Assembly (NCBI GenBank): GCA_945860335.1
Contig: CAMAQW010000069.1
Coordinates: 1-8,743 of the forward strand
DNA: 8,743 nucleotides
Direction of reading: 5' to 3'
DNA from: Sediminibacterium ginsengisoli
GTDB lineage: Bacteria; Bacteroidota; Bacteroidia; Chitinophagales; Chitinophagaceae
Below the pieces are notes generated by a model. The model was given only the letters and a program-made list of their open reading frames with translations. It made no database searches and had not been told where the DNA came from. Both the position numbers and the translations under genes were made by a program. How positions within the stretch are numbered: the first letter of the stretch is position 1; each line of letters begins with the position of its first letter. This document shows positions 1-6,770 of the stretch, in pieces.

Positions 1-1517
1 CTACTACCGCCACCTGGCTCCAATACTTTTATTTCACCAATAGTAACTGTACTTCCAGCCTGACATCTTCTAATTAATGCTTGTGCAGCAGCGTCTTTGA
101 ATGAAGCACTATTCACTTCTGCAAACTCAGGTTCATCAAAGCCTTTACCTGTACAAATTAGCATAAATGACATTACTTTATAAGCAACACCTTCAAATAC
201 GAAATCCCTTAATTCTGCGATGGCACCACTTTGTACCCTAAACACGTTGGCAGGCATAGCACCACCAGCACTTCCACCAACTACTACAATTGGATCTGGA
301 ACACGTTTAACCGGAATCGCTATTTTTTGTACATTTTTGCCATCGTTAGCCACCACGTTAACTGTACCTAATTGCGTACAAGTAACAATGTATTGACCAG
401 GTCCTGCTTTTCTTAAAGAAGCACCTGCACCTTCGATAGATACATTTACTTTTTCATCACCACCACCACCTGTTACACTCAATGGATTTTCTAATCCTTT
501 ATAAAACACGCGTGTTTTATCGGTAGAAACGGTTAATCCAGCAGGTATACCTACTGTATATTTAATTTCCTTTTCAACAACAGCTGTTGTACCATCAGGT
601 TTTGCATAAGAAATTCTTACACGCTTGATGCCAGCACCAGAACCACCAACACGTGTTTTGTATTCGGCAGTACCTTCTGCGTTAAGTGAAACATTGGCCC
701 CATCAATCGAAACAGAGGGTTGTGCTGCTTTACTAAATGCACCAATACCAGCAGTAATTACTAGCTCTTCGCCAGGCATTAAATATTGCGTGTTGGTTCC
801 AGCAAAAGCTTGGAACTGATCATAAATAATTTCTACTTGACCAATTTGCTTATGACAAAATTCCACCGCTTTAGATTCTGAATTTCTTACGTCATTTTGA
901 AACTTACTCAAGATTGTTATAGCAGCAATAGTTGGTGTCATATGAAAATAAGCATAAGACCAATCACTCTTTCCAGCCTCGCTAGAGGTAGGAGGAATGG
1001 TTAAATCGAGTGGCAAACCCACTTCGATTTCTTTTTTCATTTCTGGATCGATACTTAACAATTGCTCCTTGTAAGCTTTTAACTTTTCAAAAAGTTCTTT
1101 GCCCTTCCCTTTCCCCTCTGGCGCGCGTTGAACGAGTAAACGCGTACCAGCATCTAAATCATCTTCTTTGAATTCTTCTTTACCATCAACAGTTTTAAGG
1201 CCAGATTCTTTTTTAAGTTCTGACTTTAGCGTTTCGATGTAATTGTATAATTCGTCAGATATTTTTTTGACTTGTTGCGCTTTAGGTTCCCAAATCGCCG
1301 CTTTTTCTCTTGAGGTTGGATCTTCTAATTTCGCCTTAAACGATTTAAAGATCTCTTGATTTTTTTGTTCCGCAACGCCACTCGCAATCATCAAACTGCG
1401 ATCAACGGTTTTAAATGCATTTAAAATTTCGGCAGAAACATTCAGTGCCAGTAGTGCGGTAAGCACTAGGTACATCATGTTAATCATTTTCTGCCGCGGT
1501 TCCTTAGGTAGTGACAT
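1..1517 (-). CDS. gldM: GldM/PorM, T9SS and gliding motor periplasm-spanning subunit (3' end cut by window)
   Basis: Inner-membrane protein that, with GldL, forms the proton-driven motor of type IX secretion and gliding, and reaches across the periplasm to the GldK/GldN ring. I read 505 codons from ATG at 1517 to the window edge. The N-terminus carries the family signature PRQKMINMMYLVLTALLALN (residues 7-26): a short cytoplasmic tail with Arg8, then a single membrane helix at about 11-29. After it comes a helical, charged region (about 30-235) and beta-rich, Ig-like repeats with many Gly-Gly turns (about 240-500), as in the GldM D1 to D4 domains. The last visible residues (VLEPGGGS) resemble the end of the last domain, and family members are about 510-520 residues, so only some 10-15 codons seem to be missing. 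The start lies 55 bases after the gldL stop, so co-transcription is likely. gldN is expected next. Identity is confident; the exact C-terminus is unseen. Confidence 0.95.
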   Translation of the reverse strand, partial: MSLPKEPRQKMINMMYLVLTALLALNVSAEILNAFKTVDRSLMIASGVAEQKNQEIFKSFKAKLEDPTSREKAAIWEPKAQQVKKISDELYNYIETLKSELKKESGLKTVDGKEEFKEDDLDAGTRLLVQRAPEGKGKGKELFEKLKAYKEQLLSIDPEMKKEIEVGLPLDLTIPPTSSEAGKSDWSYAYFHMTPTIAAITILSKFQNDVRNSESKAVEFCHKQIGQVEIIYDQFQAFAGTNTQYLMPGEELVITAGIGAFSKAAQPSVSIDGANVSLNAEGTAEYKTRVGGSGAGIKRVRISYAKPDGTTAVVEKEIKYTVGIPAGLTVSTDKTRVFYKGLENPLSVTGGGGDEKVNVSIEGAGASLRKAGPGQYIVTCTQLGTVNVVANDGKNVQKIAIPVKRVPDPIVVVGGSAGGAMPANVFRVQSGAIAELRDFVFEGVAYKVMSFMLICTGKGFDEPEFAEVNSASFKDAAAQALIRRCQAGSTVTIGEIKVLEPGGGS

Positions 1518-1572
1518 ATTGTACTATTTAGGTAATCTTATTAATAATGAGTTTTTAAATCTTTGTTGGTTA

Positions 1573-2358
1573 CTATCTACCCTGCATCGCAGTTAACATG
1601 TTACCGTATACTTGATTTAATTTACCCAAATTATTAGCAAGGGCACCAATTTGTTCTTTTGCTTTTAATGCATCTTCTGCAGTTCCGTTCATCGCTTCAG
1701 AAGCTTGCGCTAATTTGCCATAAAACTGGTTCAATGCTTTGAGATGATTGTTACTTTCTTGTAATTCAAGTTCATAAATGGTATTTAATGAACCTAAGTT
1801 TTTAGCCAATCCTTGTACTTGTTTATGGTACTCATTGGTACTATCAGAAGCCAAAGAAATATTACCTAATGAATCGGTTGCTTTAGTAGCGGCGTCTTTA
1901 ATTGAACCTAATGCTACAGCAGCTTCCTGTGTTTTAGCAGAAAAATCTGAAGTAGATTTTACCACATCACCAATTTGACCAATTTGATCTACGGTGGTAC
2001 CTAGTTTTTGAAAGCTTGTGCTAAGTTTAGATAAGTTTTCTTGAGTTAAACCCGCGTTAGCAAATAACTCATCAAATCTTTTTGTTACATCAGCAACAAC
2101 AGTAGATGGAAGATCTGCGCCAGCACCACCACCAGCAGGTGCATGTCCTTCTGGAGGTAAAATAGCATAGATTAAAAAGATAATTGCTTCAGTTGTTAAA
2201 CCAATTTTAAGTGCCCAATCGGCCCATGACAAGTGTAGGATTTTTGCCATGGCACCAAAAATTACAACAGATGCACCGGTACATACAAAAACGTTTACTA
2301 GTCGCATTGTTGTTTGAGCTGGTAGACCAAAGATTTTTTCTTGTTGAGCTGAAGACAT
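1573..2358 (-). CDS. gldL: GldL/PorL, T9SS and gliding motor inner-membrane subunit
   Basis: Cytoplasmic-membrane subunit that surrounds the GldM membrane helices and uses proton flow to drive T9SS export and gliding. The 261-residue product has two membrane helices at about 20-41 and 50-68, joined by the family motif AKILH (Lys39, His42). Glu57 in LTTEA of the second helix matches the conserved membrane glutamate (Glu49 in Flavobacterium johnsoniae GldL, from memory) implicated in proton coupling. A Gly/Ala/Pro hinge (about 70-82) leads into a long helical, probably coiled-coil cytoplasmic tail (about 85-258). The tail contains three LNxxY motifs (191-195, 209-213, 247-251). It is longer than the F. 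johnsoniae protein (about 215 residues) but within the range of the family. The gene sits 51 bases after gldK and 55 before gldM, in the standard K-L-M order. The ATG start is the obvious one, with no clear Shine-Dalgarno sequence. Confidence 0.95.
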   Translation of the reverse strand: MSSAQQEKIFGLPAQTTMRLVNVFVCTGASVVIFGAMAKILHLSWADWALKIGLTTEAIIFLIYAILPPEGHAPAGGGAGADLPSTVVADVTKRFDELFANAGLTQENLSKLSTSFQKLGTTVDQIGQIGDVVKSTSDFSAKTQEAAVALGSIKDAATKATDSLGNISLASDSTNEYHKQVQGLAKNLGSLNTIYELELQESNNHLKALNQFYGKLAQASEAMNGTAEDALKAKEQIGALANNLGKLNQVYGNMLTAMQGR

Positions 2359-2409
2359 GGATTGAGTTTTTATGAATTAAAAAGTTGAGATTAATATTTT
2401 AAATTGAAA

Positions 2410-3690
2410 TTATTTTTTTGATCTTGGCGCTAAATCAATTACGGTTCTAAATCCGATATATGATTTTGCAGTGTCTTGGTATTCATAAGCACGTGCACTA
2501 ACTTGTAAAGCATTACCAACATCTTTCCAGCTACCACCGCGTACTACTTTACGTTTCATGCGTGGAGGATCATTTTCATCTGCTTCAATTCTAACATCCG
2601 GACTTAAGTCAGACATGAAATTGTAAGAACCTTCGTAGAAATAAGACGCTGTCCACTCTGCAACGTTTCCAGACATATTGTACAAGCCAAAATCGTTTGG
2701 CCAATAGGCAGTTGCTTTAACCGTGTAAAAACCACCATCCTCTGGATAATTTCCTCTACCTGGTTTAAAGTTTGCAAGCAAACAGCCTTTTTTATTTCTT
2801 AAATAAGGAGAACCCCAAGGGAACATCGTACTTGTACGACCGCCTCTTGCAGCATACTCCCACTCTGCTTCGTTAGGTAATCTATAATCACCGTCAACGG
2901 CAATTTTCTTTTTTTCAAAATCAGCATTTTGAAGATGCGTTCTCCAGTGACAAAAAGCAACCGCTTGTTTCCAAGTAACACCCACTACAGGATAGTTGCC
3001 ATATGCAGGGTGTGCGTAGTATCTTTTTGCTAATGGCTCGTTGTAAGAGTAAGAGAAATCTCTAATCCAAACAAGTGTGTCAGGATAAACAGGTACTGCA
3101 TAACTAACAATTTGATCGCGACCTTTTTGCGTTGGGTCATTTTTATTGATTTTTGCAGCGGCAGGTAAATCAAAATAACGAACCCTGTAAATTAAACTAT
3201 CGGGATCAATAGCAAGTTTTCTTGTTAATGCATTTTCGTAAGTAAGACCATTTAGCGTACCAAGTTGCTTGTTATCATACTTGTATAGCGCCGTTTTTTT
3301 CCAGTTCACAGCTGTGGTATCAGAAGGATTGTTTAAACCTACGCCAGAAGTAATTTTGTATGCTAATGAATCACGCACCCAGTTTACAAACTGACGATAA
3401 TGGTTGTTGGTAATTTCTGTCGCATCCATCCAAAAGCCAGGAATAGACACCATTCTATTACGATTGCTGTAATTAAAACTAACGTCTTCATCGCTCGGAC
3501 CCATGTGAAATGTTCCAGGCGGAACGTACACCATGGTCCTTGGCGTTAACATACTTTGCTTGGCCGAAGGAGCAACACCGTGCAACTGCCCATCATCAGG
3601 CACACCCTTGCCTTTGTTTTTTCCAAAGAAACAAGAAGTTAAACTAAGCGTAAAGCACGCCAAGGTAATTGTAGTTAAATATCCTTTCAT
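2410..3690 (-). CDS. gldK: GldK/PorK, T9SS outer-membrane lipoprotein with FGE-sulfatase (SUMF1-like) fold
   Basis: Lipoprotein component of the periplasmic ring that, with GldN, anchors the T9SS to the outer membrane. The 426-residue product starts with a lipoprotein signal ending in the lipobox LTSC (Cys20 lipidated). The FGE/SUMF1-like domain spans about 54-420, with the hallmarks YVPPGTFHMGP (55-65), DATEITNNHYRQF (89-101), YPVVGVTWKQAVAFCHWR (233-250), RLPNEAEWEYAARGG (270-284), NMSGNVAEW (338-346), VRGGSW (383-388) and GFRT (413-416). An insertion of roughly 120 residues (about 108-228) lies between the first and second blocks, as in other GldK proteins. The C-terminal region that holds the paired catalytic cysteines in true formylglycine-generating enzymes reads VSARAYEYQD here, without cysteine, so the protein is structural and not an FGE enzyme. 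It is the first gene of the gldKLM run, and no porP/sprF-like gene precedes it. Confidence 0.95.
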   Translation of the reverse strand: MKGYLTTITLACFTLSLTSCFFGKNKGKGVPDDGQLHGVAPSAKQSMLTPRTMVYVPPGTFHMGPSDEDVSFNYSNRNRMVSIPGFWMDATEITNNHYRQFVNWVRDSLAYKITSGVGLNNPSDTTAVNWKKTALYKYDNKQLGTLNGLTYENALTRKLAIDPDSLIYRVRYFDLPAAAKINKNDPTQKGRDQIVSYAVPVYPDTLVWIRDFSYSYNEPLAKRYYAHPAYGNYPVVGVTWKQAVAFCHWRTHLQNADFEKKKIAVDGDYRLPNEAEWEYAARGGRTSTMFPWGSPYLRNKKGCLLANFKPGRGNYPEDGGFYTVKATAYWPNDFGLYNMSGNVAEWTASYFYEGSYNFMSDLSPDVRIEADENDPPRMKRKVVRGGSWKDVGNALQVSARAYEYQDTAKSYIGFRTVIDLAPRSKK

Positions 3691-3716
3691 CTGATCTGTG
3701 TAATTTATAACAGTGA

Positions 3717-3724
3717 CAAATATA
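3717..3724 (-). promoter_or_regulatory. Candidate -7 promoter box for the gldKLM operon
   Basis: Read on the minus strand, the sequence is TATATTTG, a full match to the Bacteroidota -7 consensus TAnnTTTG. It ends 26 bases before the gldK ATG, giving a short leader of about 20 bases. A matching -33 element is poor: the region contains GGTTTC about 15 bases upstream rather than TTTG at the usual 17-23 base spacing. Such boxes also occur by chance in AT-rich DNA; the position just ahead of the first T9SS gene is the main support. Confidence 0.5.
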
Positions 3725-3827
3725 AGTTTTGAAACGTCAGAAACCTGAGTTTTAGCGCTTAAAAACCAATAAATTAATGGTCCAGTGTAAAAATCTATTC
3801 AGTAGTAATTTTTTTTAATGTTTCACT

Positions 3828-3852
3828 GTTTTGCCGTGAGTTTGGCTAAAAC
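3828..3852 (-). terminator. Weak stem-loop after the DUF255 gene, possible terminator
   Basis: On the minus strand GTTTT-A-GCC pairs with GGC-AAAAC around an 8-base loop, giving an 8-bp stem with one bulged A. It starts 26 bases after the stop codon of the DUF255 gene. A second, overlapping hairpin (CCGGAAA with TTTCGG, about 3852-3877) is followed directly by TTTT. Neither is a strong rho-independent terminator: the stems are short and AT-rich, and the longer one is followed by A-rich rather than T-rich sequence. The position fits the end of the upstream operon, but read-through into gldK is quite possible. Confidence 0.25.
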
Positions 3853-3878
3853 CGAAATGCAAAATAGTTGTTTCCGGC

Positions 3879-5936
3879 TTACACAATTGCTAAAAAACTG
3901 TCAAAATCAGTGAGCTGGTGCAATTGGCAGGTATGATTTTGACATGATTGGAACGTAACTAATTGATTATCAATAATTTTTTGAGAAATTGCCAAAATGC
4001 TTGTTAACCGATTTTCTGAAATATTTAAGATTAGGTTGGGTCTAAACAAAGGGAGCGCCGCTTCTAGGTAGGGCAAAACACCCGGACCTAGGAGGGTCAA
4101 TTCCCTGTAACCAACCAATTGATTTAGTAAAACCGACGCCCAAACCCCAAATGAACCAGGATGTTTGGTAATGGCCGGTAATAACGATAAACAGGTTTGC
4201 TTCCCTAAGGACAAATACTGATCATTCCCGTATACGACACCTAAATGCATAAGGTTACCCGCCATAACGGCGTTACCACTTGGAGTAGCACCATCGTACA
4301 CTTCTTTTTTTCTTAGAATAACGTCTGTTTGCGTATCGTGGGTGTAAAAGTAAAATCCAGTACTTGATTCTATAAAATGATCATTCACATAAGAGGTAAT
4401 TGCTCCCGCTTTTTCGAGCCAGTGCAAATCTCCAGAAACGGTTTGCAGCTGAATGAGCGCTTCAATTAAATACGCATAATCATCTAAAAATGCCGGGGTT
4501 TTTGCAACTCCATTTTTGTAGGTGTGAAACCAACCTTCGCCCTCCAAATTTTTGAAATGCTCAAATAAGTGCGCCATGTTTTGCTGTGCGCGCATTAAAT
4601 ATTTTTTATTTCCAGTAGCCGCGTATGCTTTGCAAAATGCTGTATTCATGAGCGCGTTCCAACCTAGCAATTGTTTGTCATCTGTTTGAGGTCTGATACG
4701 TTTGTTTCGCTCAAACATTAAAATTGAATTACAATTTTGAATTGCTAGTACAAGTTCAGATTCACTGATACCAAATGTTTGAGCCACTACTGCAGCAGGT
4801 TGTGGCGTATGCAAAATATTGGTATGCTCCCAATTGCCAGCTTCTGTTACACCATAGTACGCCATAAATAATGGCGCATTGTTTTGGAGTAAAGAAATTA
4901 TTTCTGAAGAGGACCATGTATAAAATTTTCCTTCAATACCTTCACTATCTGCATCAAGTGCACTTAAAAAACCACCATCAGCATCCATCAATTCATTTTC
5001 TACAAATGCAAGTGTTTCTATGATGGCTTTATGGTAAGATTCCTTTTTAGTAAGTTGATAGGCTTCTGATAAGGTGGTTACCAAAAGTGCATTATCGTAG
5101 AGCATTTTTTCGAAGTGCGGAGCGAGCCACTGACCATCGGTACTATACCTAGAAAACCCACCTCCCAATTGATCATAAATACCACCTTCAATCATTTTAT
5201 CCAAACACAGTAAAGCATGATCTAATGAAGCTTTGTGCGTAGGATTAAAATAATGATACCGGAGTAAAAAACGAATCGATGCTGTTTGTGGAAATTTAGG
5301 CGCACCACCAAAGCCACCCCAAACAGTATCTGCTTGCATTAGTAATGCCGATACTGCAGCATCCATATCACTCAAACCAGGTGCAGAAATGGCACCCGTT
5401 TTTTGAAATCCAAATGCATTGGAACTTTGTAAATGGTCGGTTAACTTATGAGCTTGCGCATTTATTTGATCTCTATTTTCTTTAAAGCCTTTTGCAATTC
5501 CAAGTAATACATCTTTCCAACTTGCCCTATTGTGCATGGGCTCGGGTGGGAAATAAGTGCCTCCATAAAAAGGTTTTTTATCGGGCGTTAGAAAAACGTT
5601 TAGTGGCCAACCTCCACTGCCAGTCATGGCTTGCACTGCGTCCATATAAATATGATCTAGATCGGGACGCTCTTCTCTGTCAATTTTAATATTAACAAAG
5701 TGATCGTTCATGATTTTTGCAGTAGCTGCATCTTCAAAACTTTCGCGCTCCATTACATGACACCAATGACAGGCTGCATATCCAATACTCACCAAAATGG
5801 GTTTGTCTAAATCTTTAGCAAGCTTGAGTGCAGCTTCTCCCCATGGATGCCACTCTACAGGATTATACGCATGTTGAAGTAGGTAAGGACTTGACTCCTC
5901 AATTAATAAATTTGGTGTTGAATGATTTGTTTGCAA
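3879..5936 (-). CDS. DUF255/COG1331 thioredoxin-like plus six-hairpin glycosidase-like protein (YyaL/SSP411 family), TTG start
   Basis: Cytoplasmic two-part protein of 685 residues, near the usual 670-750 of the family. Residues about 8-175 form the thioredoxin-like DUF255 domain: SSPYLLQHAYNPVEWHPWG (15-33), the redox-type motif C56-H-W-C59 in AACHWCHVMERESFED, IKIDREERPDLD (83-94) and GGWPLNVFLTPDKKPFYGGTYFP (108-130 in overall extent). Residues about 185-620 form an alpha/alpha-barrel like N-acylglucosamine 2-epimerases, with GGFGGAPKFP (207-216), DQLGGGFSRY (255-264), PHFEKMLYDNA (273-283), DADSEG (328-333) and DGATPSGN (548-555). A late C-x4-C pair (665, 670) closes the protein. The family's biochemical role is unsettled. 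No in-frame ATG exists upstream; the first internal Met that could serve (62) lies beyond the CHWC motif. The TTG at 5936, 5 bases after the hemD stop, keeps the whole family N-terminus and is the best start. No signal peptide is visible. It is probably translated by coupling with hemD. Confidence 0.9.
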   Translation of the reverse strand: MQTNHSTPNLLIEESSPYLLQHAYNPVEWHPWGEAALKLAKDLDKPILVSIGYAACHWCHVMERESFEDAATAKIMNDHFVNIKIDREERPDLDHIYMDAVQAMTGSGGWPLNVFLTPDKKPFYGGTYFPPEPMHNRASWKDVLLGIAKGFKENRDQINAQAHKLTDHLQSSNAFGFQKTGAISAPGLSDMDAAVSALLMQADTVWGGFGGAPKFPQTASIRFLLRYHYFNPTHKASLDHALLCLDKMIEGGIYDQLGGGFSRYSTDGQWLAPHFEKMLYDNALLVTTLSEAYQLTKKESYHKAIIETLAFVENELMDADGGFLSALDADSEGIEGKFYTWSSSEIISLLQNNAPLFMAYYGVTEAGNWEHTNILHTPQPAAVVAQTFGISESELVLAIQNCNSILMFERNKRIRPQTDDKQLLGWNALMNTAFCKAYAATGNKKYLMRAQQNMAHLFEHFKNLEGEGWFHTYKNGVAKTPAFLDDYAYLIEALIQLQTVSGDLHWLEKAGAITSYVNDHFIESSTGFYFYTHDTQTDVILRKKEVYDGATPSGNAVMAGNLMHLGVVYGNDQYLSLGKQTCLSLLPAITKHPGSFGVWASVLLNQLVGYRELTLLGPGVLPYLEAALPLFRPNLILNISENRLTSILAISQKIIDNQLVTFQSCQNHTCQLHQLTDFDSFLAIV

Positions 5937-5941
5937 AAAGA

Positions 5942-6745
5942 TTATTTTTTTGCGACAAGCGATTGCAAATAATGATCTAAAGCGGCAACTAAACTAGGTC
6001 GTTGAGGGGCTGGCGCTTTAATATCTAAACGAAGTGTAGCGTCTTCAACTGCTTTGGAAGTGTTACTTCCAAAAGCACCGATAACGATTTTATTCTGTTT
6101 GAAATCTGGGAAATTATCGAATAAACTTTTAACACCGCTAGGGGTAAAAAAGCAAATGATTTCGAATCCTTTTTTTGCAAACAAAGGGGTGATGTCATTG
6201 CTAATACTGCGGTACATAAATGCTAAATCAAAACTACATTTGTGTAGTTTAAGCCAGCCACAAATATCATTGTCCTGCTGATTTTCACTACATACATAGA
6301 GGAACTTTTCGTTCTCTTTATGTTTATTGATTACATCAAGCATACTCTTACTAGACCCATCTGCACCGTAAAAAACTTTACGCTTTCTATATAAAATAAA
6401 CTTTTGCAAATAAAGTGCAACAGCCTCCGTAATACAAAAGTATTTTGTGTCTTGACTTATAGATACTTTCATTTCCTCTGCGGTACGAAAGAAATGATCA
6501 ATAGCATTTCGGCTGGTAAAAATAACGCCAGTATAAGCAGCGATATCAATCTTTTGTTTTCTAAATTCTTTAGCAGGAATACCATCTAATTTAATAAACG
6601 GATGGAACACCAGTTCTACCTGGTATTTGCGCTCCAAATCGTAATATGGAGATTTGTCGCTTTCCGGTTTTGGCTGAGAAATTAAAATTCGTTTAGGAGC
6701 TACTGCCTTAGCAGCTGTTCCCGTTTTTGATCCGATTTTTGCCAT
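5942..6745 (-). CDS. hemD: Uroporphyrinogen-III synthase (HemD)
   Basis: Cytoplasmic enzyme that cyclises hydroxymethylbilane to uroporphyrinogen III with inversion of ring D, the branch point to heme, siroheme and cobalamin. The 267-residue product has a basic, Ala-rich N-terminal extension (1-17) and then the two-domain HemD fold: KRILISQPKP (18-27), GVIFTSRNAIDHFF (73-86), YFCITEAVALYLQK (102-115), the second-domain IICFFTPSGVKSLFDNFP (196-212), and VIGAFGSNTSKAVED (221-235) followed by the AP-rich loop KAPAPQRPSLVAALDHYL (243-260). The family diverges strongly in sequence, but this version (KSPYYDLERKY, HPFIKLDG) is the form typical of Bacteroidota. The gene starts 25 bases after the DUF4271 gene and ends 5 bases before the DUF255 start. 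It ends in a run of seven A (GCA AAA AAA TAA), an in-register slippery heptamer. Other heme-biosynthesis genes are not next to it, apart from the divergent hemW. Confidence 0.9.
   Translation of the reverse strand: MAKIGSKTGTAAKAVAPKRILISQPKPESDKSPYYDLERKYQVELVFHPFIKLDGIPAKEFRKQKIDIAAYTGVIFTSRNAIDHFFRTAEEMKVSISQDTKYFCITEAVALYLQKFILYRKRKVFYGADGSSKSMLDVINKHKENEKFLYVCSENQQDNDICGWLKLHKCSFDLAFMYRSISNDITPLFAKKGFEIICFFTPSGVKSLFDNFPDFKQNKIVIGAFGSNTSKAVEDATLRLDIKAPAPQRPSLVAALDHYLQSLVAKK
5945..5951 (-). other. A-AAA-AAA slippery heptamer at the 3' end of hemD
   Basis: The last two sense codons of hemD plus the preceding base read A AAA AAA in the zero frame, directly followed by the TAA stop. This has the X-XXY-YYZ register used in -1 ribosomal frameshifting. 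A one-base slip back would bypass the stop and read ATA ATC TTT TTG CAA, which is the frame of the following DUF255 gene, with no stop between. I see no Shine-Dalgarno-like stimulator upstream and no strong stem-loop downstream, so function is uncertain. Confidence 0.35.
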
Positions 6746-6770
6746 GCTACTTATCTAAGATTGTGCAAAG

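Larger units (their letters stand above)
3691..3878. other. 188-bp intergenic region between the DUF255 gene and gldK
   Basis: This is the only sizeable gap between the minus-strand genes, and it separates the likely DUF4271-hemD-DUF255 operon from gldKLM. It holds the candidate gldK -7 box, an imperfect 14-bp palindrome with an AGCGCT core (3750-3763) just upstream of where a -33 element would lie, an A/T homopolymer (eight A on the minus strand near 3809-3816) and a stem-loop (3828-3852). I see no coding potential and no RNA gene. Confidence 0.6.

Noticed and set aside
625..819. Plus-strand open frame of 64 codons
   Set aside because: It lies antisense within gldM, has no homology I recognise, and the gldM frame is clearly the coding one.
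1778..1978. Plus-strand open frame of 66 codons
   Set aside because: Antisense to the helical tail of gldL; a shadow of the real gene.
2799..2981. Minus-strand open frame of 60 codons inside gldK in another frame
   Set aside because: It overlaps the strongest FGE motifs of gldK and has no features of its own.
3750..3763. AGCGCT palindrome as a transcription terminator
   Set aside because: The stem is short with a central mismatch and no loop, and there is no U-tract; an operator or chance is more likely.
5492..5689. Plus-strand open frame of 65 codons
   Set aside because: Antisense to the thioredoxin-like domain of the DUF255 gene, which is well conserved there.
5942..5953. hemD and the DUF255 gene as one gene broken by a frameshift
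   Set aside because: HemD ends at its normal C-terminus and DUF255 proteins begin normally at the SSPYLLQH region. I know of no HemD-DUF255 fusion, so two genes are more likely; the slippery run is kept only as a finding.
6054..6589. Two plus-strand open frames (6054-6281 and 6404-6589)
   Set aside because: Both are antisense to hemD, and their Leu/Ser/Ile-rich composition is what antisense reading of an AT-rich gene gives.
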